A stretch of DNA of 64,000 bases from positions 62,001 through 126,000 of the forward strand of contig CAVPLC010000080.1 in the NCBI GenBank assembly GCA_963705835.1, in the 5' to 3' direction. The stretch is from Palsa-504 sp963705835 (GTDB lineage: Bacteria; Actinomycetota; Actinomycetes; Streptosporangiales; Streptosporangiaceae). How positions within the stretch are numbered: position 1 is the stretch's first letter; every line of letters begins with the position of its first letter. Made by a program: the position numbers and the translations under genes. The notes under the pieces were generated by a model, which saw nothing but the letters and a program-made list of their open reading frames with translations, searched no databases and had not been told where the DNA came from. Below, piece after piece: positions 1-8,522 of the stretch.

Positions 1-145
1 CCGGCGGATCTGGCGGATGGAGCAGGACGCGATCAGGTTCTCCCTGCGCGAGCTGGGCATCCCGGTCGTGCACTGGGACGGGGTTTCGTCCCTGGACCTG
101 CCGCTGGCCGGGTACACCCGGCGCCCGCTGGTGGTGCGGCGATGA
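1..145 (+). CDS. DUF58 domain protein, C-terminal fragment
   Basis: The first 145 bases read in frame from base 2 to a TGA at 143-145 and encode 47 residues. The segment ends with a pattern (LRELGIPVVHWDG, then a Leu/Pro-rich stretch) typical of the C-terminus of DUF58 proteins, the usual partners of MoxR AAA ATPases in actinobacteria. The gene starts before the window. Its stop overlaps the ATG of the next gene as ATGA, so the two are probably translationally coupled. The family call rests on a short tail and on context and could be wrong. Confidence 0.6.
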   Translation, partial: RRIWRMEQDAIRFSLRELGIPVVHWDGVSSLDLPLAGYTRRPLVVRR

Positions 146-696
146 CCCGGGTCGCCGCGGCGCTGCTCGGCGTGGGCTGCGTGGCCTGGGCGGCCGCTCC
201 CCCGGTGCACAAGGGCATCGCGAACCTCGCGCTGGCCCTGGCGGTCATCGGGGTGGCCGGGGGCGTGCTGCGGCTGGCGCTGGCCGGGATCCCGGAGGCC
301 GAGGACTCCTTCCTGCTGCCCGCGCCGCTGCGCGCCTGGCTCGTGTTCCTGGAGACGCTGCGCTGGACGCCCTGGGAGGAGGGGGCGATCCTCGGCGTCG
401 TGTGGCTGGAGGTGCTGCACGCGTCCCGGCCGTGGCACACCGCCGTGCTCGGCGCCGCGCTGCTGGCCTACCTGCTCACCGCGCACCTGGCCGAGTCCGT
501 CGCCTCCCCGCGGGCGCTGCGGCCGCAGGCGGGCGTGCTGGCCGCCGGGGCGGGCCTGCTCGCGCTCGGCGCGGGCGCCGGGATGCTGCCCGCGGCCGGC
601 CCCGGCGCGGGCTCGGCGCTGCTGCGCCTGATAGCGGCCGGCGCCCTCATCGCCGCCGCCGGCCTTGTCCTCCCCCAGATCGCCCGCCACGACTAG
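142..696 (+). CDS. Multi-pass membrane protein downstream of DUF58 gene
   Basis: Encodes 184 residues rich in Ala, Leu and Gly with about five or six hydrophobic segments (around residues 4-22, 28-48, 75-95, 98-116, 130-150 and 158-178). No catalytic motif is visible. The ATG overlaps the upstream DUF58 stop by four bases, placing it in the same operon. Small membrane proteins of this kind often end MoxR-DUF58 operons, but their function is unknown. The reading frame and codon bias support a real gene; the family name cannot be given. Confidence 0.8.
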   Translation: MTRVAAALLGVGCVAWAAAPPVHKGIANLALALAVIGVAGGVLRLALAGIPEAEDSFLLPAPLRAWLVFLETLRWTPWEEGAILGVVWLEVLHASRPWHTAVLGAALLAYLLTAHLAESVASPRALRPQAGVLAAGAGLLALGAGAGMLPAAGPGAGSALLRLIAAGALIAAAGLVLPQIARHD

Positions 697-889
697 CGCC
701 GCCGGGCAGGGGGCGGGGCGGGGTGGGCGGGTGCGGCGCGGGGTGGCGGGTACCCCGGAGGGCGGGGGTGGACCTTGTCGGGATATACAAGGGGGTGCGG
801 ATTAAGGCGAGTCTTCTTGGGGGGCCGCGGCTTACGACGCGGCTGGTCAGGAGGGAAGATGGGGCTTTACGCGACAGGAAGGTAGAGCG

Positions 890-1732
890 ATGGCGGAGAT
901 CGTCCGGGCCGGGCTCATCCAGCAGCGCTGGACCGGGGACAAGGAATCGATGATCGCGGCGGCGGTCGACCATATCCGGACCGCGGCCTCGGCCGGGGCA
1001 CAGGTGGTGTGCCTGCAGGAGCTGTTCTACGGGCCGTACTTCTGCCAGGTGCAAGACACCGACTACTACTCCTACACCGAGGCGATCCCGGACGGGCCGA
1101 CCACCCGGCTGCTGCAGGACGTGGCGCGGCAGCACGGCATCGTGATCGTCGCGCCGATGTACGAGGAAGAGCACCCGGGCATCTACTACAACACCGCCGC
1201 GGTGATCGACGCGGACGGCAGCTACCTGGGCAAGTACCGCAAGACGCACATCCCCCAGGTCAAGGGGTTCTGGGAGAAGTTCTACTTCCGGCCCGGCAAC
1301 ACGGGCTACCCGGTGTTCGACACCGCGGCGGGCCGGATCGGCGTGTACATCTGCTACGACCGGCACTTCCCCGAGGGCTGGCGGGCGCTCGGCCTGGCCG
1401 GCGCGCGGATCGTGTTCAACCCGTCGGCCACCAGCCGGGGCCTGTCGCAGTACCTGTGGCGGCTGGAGCAGCCCGCGTCCGCGGTGGCCAACGAGTACTT
1501 CGTCGGCGCCATCAACCGGGTCGGCATCGAGCCGCTCGGCGACAACGACTTCTACGGGCAGACCTACTTCGTGAACCCGCGCGGGCAGCTCATGGGCGAG
1601 GCCGCCTCCGACGACAAGGACGAGGTCGTCGTGCGCGACCTGGACATGGGCCAGCTGACCGAAGTCCGTGACCTGTGGCAGTTCTACCGGGACCGCCGTC
1701 CCGACGCGTACGGGCCGCTGGTCGCGCCATGA
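890..1732 (+). CDS. Beta-ureidopropionase-type nitrilase-superfamily amidohydrolase
   Basis: A 280-residue carbon-nitrogen hydrolase. The nitrilase triad is visible: Glu44 (CLQELF), Lys118 (KYRKTH) and Cys155 (YICYDRHFPEG). The family hydrolyses N-carbamoyl amides. The following dihydropyrimidinase makes N-carbamoyl-beta-alanine the likely substrate, giving beta-alanine, CO2 and ammonia in the last step of reductive uracil/thymine breakdown. An AGGAAGG ribosome site at 876-882 sets the ATG. The stop overlaps the next start (ATGA at 1729-1732), so the pair is coupled. N-carbamoylputrescine amidase is the main alternative; context argues against it. Confidence 0.9.
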   Translation: MAEIVRAGLIQQRWTGDKESMIAAAVDHIRTAASAGAQVVCLQELFYGPYFCQVQDTDYYSYTEAIPDGPTTRLLQDVARQHGIVIVAPMYEEEHPGIYYNTAAVIDADGSYLGKYRKTHIPQVKGFWEKFYFRPGNTGYPVFDTAAGRIGVYICYDRHFPEGWRALGLAGARIVFNPSATSRGLSQYLWRLEQPASAVANEYFVGAINRVGIEPLGDNDFYGQTYFVNPRGQLMGEAASDDKDEVVVRDLDMGQLTEVRDLWQFYRDRRPDAYGPLVAP

Positions 1733-3138
1733 GCATCCTGATCTCGGGCGGCACGGTGGTGTCCGCGTCCGGGACGCTGGACGCGGACGTGCTGGTGAAC
1801 GGGGAGAAGATCAGGGGCGTGTTCCCCCGCGCGGACCGTCCGGAGGGGGCCAGGGTCGTCGCTCCCGAGCCGATGCGGGTCATCGACGCGACGGGCAAGT
1901 ACGTGCTGCCCGGCGGGATCGACGTGCACACGCACATGGAGATGCCGTTCGGCGGCACGTCCTCCGCGGACACGTTCGAGACCGGCACCCGCGCCGCGGC
2001 CTGGGGCGGCACCACCACGATCATCGACTTCGCGGTCCAGGCCAAGGGCACCTCGCTGCTGGCCACCCTGGACAAGTGGCACGCCAAGGCCGACGGCAAC
2101 TGCGCGATCGACTACGGCTTCCACATGATCGTCTCCGACGTCAACGACACGACGCTGAAGGAGATGGACGCCTGCGTCGCCGCCGGGGTGAACAGCTTCA
2201 AGATGTTCATGGCCTATCCCGGCGTGTTCTACGCCACCGACGGCGAGATCCTGCTGGCCATGCAGCAGGCCGCGCGGGCCGGCGCGACGGTGATGATGCA
2301 CGCGGAGAACGGCATCGCCATCGACCAGCTCGTCGCGCAGGCGCTGGCCGCGGGGCACACGGATCCGCTATACCACGGCTTGAGCCGCCCGCCCGAGCTG
2401 GAAGGCGAGGCGACCTCGCGGGCCATCACGCTGGCCAAGGTGGCGGACTGCCCGCTGTACATCGTGCACCTGTCGGCCAGCCAGGCGCTGGCGGCGGTGG
2501 CCGAGGCCAGGGACGGCGGGCAGAACGTGTTCGCCGAGACCTGCCCGCAGTACCTGTTCCTGTCCATCGACGACCTGGCCCGGCCGGAGTTCGAGGGCTC
2601 CAAGTTCGTCTGCTCGCCGCCGCTGCGGCCCAAGTCGCACCAGGACTCGCTGTGGCGCGGGCTGCGGACCAACGACCTGTCGGTGGTGTCGACGGACCAC
2701 TGCCCGTTCTGCTTCAAGGACCAGAAAGAGATGGGCCGGGGCGACTTCTCCAAGATCCCGAACGGGATGCCGGGCGTGGAGCACCGGATGGACCTGCTGC
2801 ACGCCGGGGTCACGGCGGGCCACCTCACCCTGCCCCGCTGGGTGGAGGTCGCCTCGACCACTCCGGCCAGGATGTTCGGCCTGTACCCGCGCAAGGGCGC
2901 CATCGCGGCCGGATCCGACGCCGACATCGTGATCTACGACCCGCAGGCGCGGCACACGCTGTCGGCGCAGACCCACCACATGAACGTGGACTACTCCGCG
3001 TACGAGGGCTGGGAGCTCACCGGCCAGGTGGTGACCACGCTGTCCCGCGGCAGCATCGTGATCGACGACGGTGAGTATCAGGGGTCGTCGGGCCACGGCA
3101 CGTTCCTCGCTCGCGGGCTGAACCAGTATCTGGTGTAG
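1729..3138 (+). CDS. hydA: Dihydropyrimidinase / D-hydantoinase
   Basis: A 469-residue amidohydrolase-fold enzyme that opens the ring of dihydrouracil and dihydrothymine. The binuclear metal site is complete: His67 and His69 (DVHTHME), Lys158 for carbamylation (NSFKMFM), His191 (MMHAEN), His247 (YIVHLSA) and Asp323 (STDHCPF). The start at 1729 overlaps the upstream amidase stop. An in-frame alternative 54 bases upstream would add residues unlike the family. It lies between the amidase and an oxidoreductase in a compact three-gene cluster for pyrimidine or hydantoin catabolism. A dihydropyrimidine dehydrogenase gene is not seen in this window. Confidence 0.95.
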   Translation: MSILISGGTVVSASGTLDADVLVNGEKIRGVFPRADRPEGARVVAPEPMRVIDATGKYVLPGGIDVHTHMEMPFGGTSSADTFETGTRAAAWGGTTTIIDFAVQAKGTSLLATLDKWHAKADGNCAIDYGFHMIVSDVNDTTLKEMDACVAAGVNSFKMFMAYPGVFYATDGEILLAMQQAARAGATVMMHAENGIAIDQLVAQALAAGHTDPLYHGLSRPPELEGEATSRAITLAKVADCPLYIVHLSASQALAAVAEARDGGQNVFAETCPQYLFLSIDDLARPEFEGSKFVCSPPLRPKSHQDSLWRGLRTNDLSVVSTDHCPFCFKDQKEMGRGDFSKIPNGMPGVEHRMDLLHAGVTAGHLTLPRWVEVASTTPARMFGLYPRKGAIAAGSDADIVIYDPQARHTLSAQTHHMNVDYSAYEGWELTGQVVTTLSRGSIVIDDGEYQGSSGHGTFLARGLNQYLV

Positions 3139-3151
3139 CTGGAACCATGCT

Positions 3152-3173
3152 CCGTTCGGAATAAAGGATTTTA
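3152..3173 (+). repeat. CCGTTCGG + A/T tract, copy 1
   Basis: CCGTTCGG at 3152-3159 is followed by an A/T-rich tract to 3173, between hydA and the oxidoreductase. It is one of seven such sites in the window. The preceding bases (CTGGAACCATGCT) resemble those before copies 2 and 6. Function unknown. Confidence 0.55.
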
Positions 3174-3182
3174 GGAGGGGTC

Positions 3183-4178
3183 ATGGAATTCGGTGTGGTC
3201 CTGCAGACGAACCCGCCCGCCAGCCGGGTGGTCGCGACGATGCAGCGGGCCGAGGACGCGGGTTTCACCTACGGCTGGACGTGGGACTCGCACGTGCTGT
3301 GGCAGGAGCCGTTCGTCATCTACTCGCAGGTCCTGGCGGCCACGTCGGGCCTGACCGTGGGGCCGATGGTGACCAATCCCGGCACCAGGGACTGGTCGGT
3401 CATCGCGTCGCTGTTCGCCACGCTGAACGACATGTACGGCAACCGGACCGTCTGCGGGATCGGCCGCGGCGACTCCGCGCGGCGGGTCATCGGGCAGTCG
3501 CCGATGTCGCTGGCCACGCTGTCGTCGGCGATGACCGTGATCAAGGGGCTGGCCGAGGGGCGTGAGGTCATCCACCACGGCCAGCCGCTGCGGATCCCGT
3601 GGGTGCGGGACGGCAAGCTGGAGATCTGGATGGCCGCGTACGGGCCCAAGGCGCTCAAGCTGACCGGCGAGCAGGCCGACGGGTTCATCCTGCAGACCGC
3701 GGACCCGGACATCGCGCGGTGGACGATCGGCGCGGTGCGTTCGGCCGCGGCGGACGCGGGACGGGATCCGGGCACGGTGAAGATCTGCGTGGCGGCGCCC
3801 GGGTACGTGGGCACGGACCTGGCGCATCAGCGGGAGCAGCTGCGGTGGTTCGGCGGCATGGTGGGCAATCACGTGGCCGACCTGGTGGCCAGGTACGGCA
3901 CGGACGGGCCGGTCCCCCGGGCGCTGACCGACTACATCAAGGGCCGCGAGGGGTACGACTACGCGCACCACGGCAAGGCCGACAACCCGTCGGTGGACTT
4001 CGTGCCGGACGAGATCGTGGACCGGTTCTGCCTGGTCGGCCCGGCGGCCGCGCACGCGGACCGGCTGCGCGAGCTGGCCGAGGCGGGCGCGGACCAGTTC
4101 GCCCTGTACCTGATGCACGACCAGGAGGAGCAGACCCTCGCCGCCTACCGCGACGAGGTCATTCCGGCCCTGGGGTGA
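3183..4178 (+). CDS. LLM-class F420-dependent oxidoreductase (TIGR03842-like)
   Basis: A 331-residue luciferase-like TIM-barrel protein. The N-terminus (MEFGVVLQTNPPASRVV), the internal CGIGRGDSARR loop and the AYGPKALKLTGEQADGFILQ block match the F420-dependent oxidoreductase subfamily commonly found beside dihydropyrimidinases. Substrate unknown; a redox step on a pyrimidine or hydantoin intermediate is an inference from context. A strong Shine-Dalgarno (AGGAGGGG, 3173-3180) sets the start. The gap from hydA is 44 bases and holds a CCGTTCGG/A-T site. The 3' end overlaps the convergent hydrolase gene by 20 bases. Confidence 0.9.
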   Translation: MEFGVVLQTNPPASRVVATMQRAEDAGFTYGWTWDSHVLWQEPFVIYSQVLAATSGLTVGPMVTNPGTRDWSVIASLFATLNDMYGNRTVCGIGRGDSARRVIGQSPMSLATLSSAMTVIKGLAEGREVIHHGQPLRIPWVRDGKLEIWMAAYGPKALKLTGEQADGFILQTADPDIARWTIGAVRSAAADAGRDPGTVKICVAAPGYVGTDLAHQREQLRWFGGMVGNHVADLVARYGTDGPVPRALTDYIKGREGYDYAHHGKADNPSVDFVPDEIVDRFCLVGPAAAHADRLRELAEAGADQFALYLMHDQEEQTLAAYRDEVIPALG

Positions 4179-5490
4179 CCGCCGACGCCGCGGTCTTGGG
4201 GTTCTGGGGATCCGGGCCCTGGAGGGTGGGCAGCACCTGCTGGTCGGCCAGGGCGATGGCCAGTTCGCCGGTGGCGGTGGGGTGCAGCGGCGCGGGGTCG
4301 GACGGGCCCTGGACGTAGGGCTCGGCCGTGCACAGCTCGTGGCCGGTGAACGGCGGATCGGCCACCCCGAACCCGAACGTCTGGGCCCCCTGCGCCAGCA
4401 CCGCGTTGAGCTGCGCGAGGCGGGAGGCCAGGACCTTCTCCTTGGCCGGGGTGATGCCGTACTGGGCCAGGCAGCCGATGTCAGGGCCGAACGGCGAGTA
4501 GTACTCGTTGACCAGGATGGCGGGGGTGCCGGGGAGCTGGCTCAGGTCGTCAAGGAGCTGGTAGTAGCTGCGGGTGAAGGTGCCGAGGAGCTGGGTGAAG
4601 TACGCGGCGGACACCTTGTCGTTGCACACCGCGCTGGCCACGCACAGCCGCGTCATCATGGACCACTGCACATCGTCCGCGCCGACGCTGACGATGACCA
4701 CCTTGGCGTGGGTGGCCCCTTCGGCCTCCATGAGCTGGGACGGGGCCAGCTGCCCGTCGCCGAGGAGCTGCACGCCCAGCACGCCGTTCTGGATCGTCGC
4801 GCCGCTGCAGGACAGGTTGAGCACGTTCCAGTTGTTGACCTGGGCCAGGTCAGCCGCGTAGGACGCGCTGCTGCGGCCGCAGGCCCGGTCCAGGGCGCTG
4901 GCGTTCTGCGCGACCGGGTTGCCCACGGCGGCCGCGGTGGAGTCGCCGATCACGACGGCCTGCACGCCGGGCAGCGGCCGCGGCGCGGCGCCCTGGGCGG
5001 CCTGCAGCGCGTCGGTGCCCACCAGGTCGTCGAGCGTCTTGACGCTGCGCAGCACGGTCGGCGTGCTGGACGCGGTCAGCAGCACGCCGCCGATGTTCAC
5101 CGCGCACACCACGGCCAGGCCGGCCGCCGCGGTCTTGGCCATGGCCGCGTGCGACTGCCTGCGCAGGCCGGCCAGGGCGATCAGCGGGATGACGGCGAAC
5201 CCGGCCGCGATCAGCGTCTCCCACTCGAAGTAGCGGGTCCAGCCGTGCGCGAGCTGCTGGGACAGGCTCAGCTTGAGCGCGCGCGGATTGTCGCTGCGCA
5301 GCAGGTCGGAGACCTGGCGGTCGATGGTGATGTGGCTGAGCTGCAGCAGCGGGCGGATCGGGCCCTGGAAGCGCGGTTTGGTCGGCACCACCTGGCCGAA
5401 CAGGTCGAGCTCGCCCGGGCCCGACCAGCTGAAGCCGGCCAGCGTCGCCCCGACCTGGGCCGTCTGTCCCGCGGCGGAGACCGTCTGCAA
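4159..5490 (-). CDS. Membrane-anchored SGNH/GDSL hydrolase, start uncertain
   Basis: At least 443 residues, with SGNH blocks: nucleophile Ser in VVIGDSTAAAVG, the VSVGADDVQW block III and the LHPTATGE block V His. A central hydrophobic pair (about residues 93-110 and 121-142) suggests a membrane anchor with the catalytic domain outside. The annotated start is a TTG. The same frame runs open upstream to a stop at 5626-5628 and encodes a clear transmembrane helix (SSFLRLARIASFYLVTFLII) with no ATG, GTG or TTG. The true start may be a rare codon such as ATT at 5590-5592, or an upstream frameshift has separated it. The substrate is unknown; lipid or acyl esters are likely for the family. Confidence 0.8.
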   Translation of the reverse strand: MQTVSAAGQTAQVGATLAGFSWSGPGELDLFGQVVPTKPRFQGPIRPLLQLSHITIDRQVSDLLRSDNPRALKLSLSQQLAHGWTRYFEWETLIAAGFAVIPLIALAGLRRQSHAAMAKTAAAGLAVVCAVNIGGVLLTASSTPTVLRSVKTLDDLVGTDALQAAQGAAPRPLPGVQAVVIGDSTAAAVGNPVAQNASALDRACGRSSASYAADLAQVNNWNVLNLSCSGATIQNGVLGVQLLGDGQLAPSQLMEAEGATHAKVVIVSVGADDVQWSMMTRLCVASAVCNDKVSAAYFTQLLGTFTRSYYQLLDDLSQLPGTPAILVNEYYSPFGPDIGCLAQYGITPAKEKVLASRLAQLNAVLAQGAQTFGFGVADPPFTGHELCTAEPYVQGPSDPAPLHPTATGELAIALADQQVLPTLQGPDPQNPKTAASAVTPGPE

Positions 5491-5703
5491 GGGGGTGACC
5501 TGCAGGGCCAGCCAGATCGAGCCGGCCGTGATGATCAGGAAGGTGACAAGGTAGAAGCTAGCGATCCTGGCCAGTCGCAGGAATGAAGAAATCTCGCGCT
5601 CCCCGGGGCGGTAGGCCTCCCTTTGTCACGCTACCCGGGACGAGCCGGTGCCAACCCGCTGCGATCCCGGACGCCCTCCGAGGAACCGGTCACCGAGACC
5701 TCG

Positions 5704-5883
5704 TCACGGGCTACCGCCCATCCGGCTCGTCAGCTCGTCCCTGGAAATGCCGTACGGCATGAGGATCCCCTCGAGGTCATCGAGATCAAGCTCATCGGGC
5801 AGGGTCCGCGAAAGCTCCTCCGCCTCCTCGGTGAATCCTGCCGTGCGCAGGACATCGATCACATGCTGCCTGGTGACTCGCAT
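5704..5883 (-). CDS. Small acidic conserved-type protein, 59 aa
   Basis: A 59-residue ORF (MRVTRQHVIDVLRTAGF...) ending at the TGA at 5704-5706. An AGGGAG ribosome site lies just upstream of the ATG at 5883. It begins with a basic helix followed by an acidic stretch (PDELDLDDLEGIL) and reads like the small helical proteins common in actinobacteria. It sits alone between the SGNH hydrolase and the flippase-like gene, on the same strand as both. Function unknown. Codon bias and the ribosome site make it credible. Confidence 0.7.
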   Translation of the reverse strand: MRVTRQHVIDVLRTAGFTEEAEELSRTLPDELDLDDLEGILMPYGISRDELTSRMGGSP

Positions 5884-5956
5884 CGCGACTCCCTGACTCT
5901 CGTCCGCGTCCTTGAACGCTACCCCGTCGTGCCCGGACGCAGTTCGGGGGACGGGC

Positions 5957-8362
5957 TCAGATCGCGTCCTTGCGTTCCAGGTAGCTCAGCGCGGCCCAGC
6001 CGAACGGCACCGGCAGCCAGAACGTCAGCAGCCGGAACAGCAGCACCGCGCTGGCCGCCTCGGTGCCGTGCAGCCCGGCGGCCACGAGGCCGGCCGTCAG
6101 CGCCGCCTCCACGGCGCCGAGCCCGCCGGGCGTGGGGATGATGGATCCCAGCGCGCTTCCGGTCAGGTAGACCACGGCGATGCTCGCGACGGCCACCGAG
6201 CCGTGGAAGGCCTGCACGCACGCGGCCAGGCACAAGATGTACGCCGCGCTCAGCAGCAGCGTGCCGCCGATGCCCTCGGCCAGCTTGCGCGGCTGCTGGG
6301 CCACCTCGAGCAGGCGCGGCAGCACCTGGCCCAGCGTCGGGGCCAGCCGGGCCCGCAGCAGCCGCCGCCCGGCGGGCAGCGCCAGCACGCCCAGGGCCGC
6401 CACGACGAGCCCGGCCAGCACGAGGTAGAACCAGGTCGGCGGCTCGAACGGGTGCTTGGCGGCGCCGGCCAGCGCGATGAACACCACGAGCAGCAGGATG
6501 TGCATGACGAGGGCCACCACCTGGGCCACTCCGACGCTGGCCGCGGCGACCGCGGCCGGGAGCTTCCTGCGCTGCAGGTAGCGGATGTTCAGCGCCGCGC
6601 CGCCGACCGCGGCCGGGGTGACGAGCGTGACGAAGGACCCGGCCAGCTGGGCGAGCAGCGTCCGGAAGAAGCTCAGCCGCCCGGGGACGAAGCCGGACAG
6701 GGACAGCGTCGCGGCGACGTAGGTTAGCGCGGACAGGCCCAGCGCCACTGCGCTCCAGTGCCAGTCCGCCGCCCGCAGCACGTGGCCGAGGCTTTCCCGG
6801 GCCAGCTCGCCCGCGAGCAAGTAGGCGCCTGCGATGGTCGCGACCAGGGTCACCAGGGTGCGGAACCGGATGCGCTCCAGCCGCGCCGGGGCCACCTCGC
6901 CGCCCGGGACCGCGGCGAGCAGCCGCTTGCGCAGGGCGGGCAGCACGTCCTTGCGGCGGCGCAGGGCCGCGCGGGTCGAGCGGGCCAGGGCGACCCGCTG
7001 GAGCAGCGGCACGACCGCCACCAGCTCGTCCGCGCCCGCGTTCTCCAGCGCCAGGTCGGCGGCCCGGTCCGGCCCGACGACCAGGGCGAGCTCGGCGAGG
7101 AGCTGGGCCACGTCGAGGCGGATCTGCAGGTCGCTGGCTGCCACGTCGCCGTCGCCCGGGTCGAGCAGCACGACCTGCCCGCCGCCGGTCAGCAGGATGC
7201 GGTCCGCGGTGAGCGAGCGGTGCGTGACCCGGTGGGTGTGCAGGACGTTCACGGCGTCCCAGATGGCCTTGAGCTCCTCGTCGGTGCACCCCGGGTTCCG
7301 GTCGGCCAGCGTCGTCCCGAAGCAGTGATCGAAGGCGAGCACGCTGGCCTCGGGCCCGACCCGGACCACCGCGCGCAGCCGCGGCGTGGGCGCGCCGGCG
7401 TCCTCGGTCGCGTAGGACAGCAGCGCCCGCCGCTCCACGGTCCGGTCCGTCGACATGGGGGCGCCACGGGACACCTGCCCGCGCAGCAGCACCGACCGGT
7501 ACAGCCGGTAGACGGCCCCGGCCGCCTGCTGGTCCCTGTCATACACGGTGACGTCGAGCTGGTCGCCGCCGCTGGTCGTCGCGGCGTAGTGCCGCGACCC
7601 GGCGCTCTTGGGGGTCTTGGGACTCGTGGGGACGGGGCGGATCCGGGCCATCCGGGTCACCTGCCGGTCCGGGGTGGTCAGCGCGGCGGCGATCTCCTCC
7701 GCGCTGGGACGCAGTGACCTGCTCCCCGCCGCGTAGCGGACGCCGAGGCCGATCATGCGGCCGAGGAGCAGCGTGATGAGCAGGGACAGGCCGGTGGTAT
7801 CCGCGACCCCCAGGTGCACGAGCGCGTAGACGCCGATCGCGATCCACAGGGAGTTCCGCCAGCCGGGCCGCCCGGACACGCCGATGATGGTGGCGTAGGC
7901 CACCAGGCCGGCCAGGTACGGGTCCAGCGCCGCGGCGTGGCTGGCGCCCGGGTGCGACATGATGATCGCGTCGTAGAGCCGGGCGGCGACCGCGCGCCGC
8001 AGCGCGACGTTCGCGACGGCCGTCACCACCCCGGCCAGGACGCCGGTGGCCACGGCCTCGGCGAGCCGCTGGAACTGGCGCCTGACAAGCTCGCGGACGG
8101 CCAGCGCCACGGGAATGATCAAGATGGCGAACAGGGTCAAAGTGGCGGGGGCGACCACGAGCAGGGTGTGCGGCAGCCGCTTGCTCGCGCCGACGATGTC
8201 GGTCTCGATGCCGGCCGTGGTGGCGGAGGCCGCCACGCCCGCCACCGCCAGCACGATGATCTCGATTCCGGATACGACGCAGCGCAGCAGGTCGACCGGC
8301 TTGCGGATCCGGCGCTCGAGGTGATCGGCGACCTGGACCGCACCGGGCTGCGGTGGCATCAC
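5957..8362 (-). CDS. Three-part membrane protein: TM domain, degenerate kinase, UPF0104 flippase-like
   Basis: An 801-residue protein in three parts. Residues about 20-225 hold around six membrane helices. Residues about 250-480 resemble a small-molecule or protein kinase fold: VTHRSLTADRILL sits where HRD would be and VLLDPGDG where DFG would be, so the catalytic Asp of HRD is replaced by Ser. Residues about 500-800 form a lysylphosphatidylglycerol-synthase-type transmembrane domain (UPF0104), ending with the TPGGLGAVEAALTAGL signature. UPF0104 domains move or transfer lipid-linked groups. The kinase-like module may bind a ligand rather than phosphorylate. Translation starts at GTG 8362 or ATG 8359. 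It stands alone, divergent from the next gene. Confidence 0.85.
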   Translation of the reverse strand: MMPPQPGAVQVADHLERRIRKPVDLLRCVVSGIEIIVLAVAGVAASATTAGIETDIVGASKRLPHTLLVVAPATLTLFAILIIPVALAVRELVRRQFQRLAEAVATGVLAGVVTAVANVALRRAVAARLYDAIIMSHPGASHAAALDPYLAGLVAYATIIGVSGRPGWRNSLWIAIGVYALVHLGVADTTGLSLLITLLLGRMIGLGVRYAAGSRSLRPSAEEIAAALTTPDRQVTRMARIRPVPTSPKTPKSAGSRHYAATTSGGDQLDVTVYDRDQQAAGAVYRLYRSVLLRGQVSRGAPMSTDRTVERRALLSYATEDAGAPTPRLRAVVRVGPEASVLAFDHCFGTTLADRNPGCTDEELKAIWDAVNVLHTHRVTHRSLTADRILLTGGGQVVLLDPGDGDVAASDLQIRLDVAQLLAELALVVGPDRAADLALENAGADELVAVVPLLQRVALARSTRAALRRRKDVLPALRKRLLAAVPGGEVAPARLERIRFRTLVTLVATIAGAYLLAGELARESLGHVLRAADWHWSAVALGLSALTYVAATLSLSGFVPGRLSFFRTLLAQLAGSFVTLVTPAAVGGAALNIRYLQRRKLPAAVAAASVGVAQVVALVMHILLLVVFIALAGAAKHPFEPPTWFYLVLAGLVVAALGVLALPAGRRLLRARLAPTLGQVLPRLLEVAQQPRKLAEGIGGTLLLSAAYILCLAACVQAFHGSVAVASIAVVYLTGSALGSIIPTPGGLGAVEAALTAGLVAAGLHGTEAASAVLLFRLLTFWLPVPFGWAALSYLERKDAI

Positions 8363-8522
8363 GGCACGATCGTTTCACCTGGTGGGCCGGGCGCATAGAC
8401 GCCGCACCCGCGGGAGGGGCCCTGCGCGCCCTCAGTCACCTGTCCGAGGCGTGCGGCCAGAGCGCGGGATTACCTCCGCAAGCTGGGGCGTGGCTGGCCG
8501 CGCGGCGCGTATCGTCCCTGAC

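Noticed and set aside
5623..6141. Plus-strand ORF across the SGNH/flippase gap
   Set aside because: Antisense to the 59-residue gene at 5704-5883, which has a good ribosome site and a protein-like sequence.
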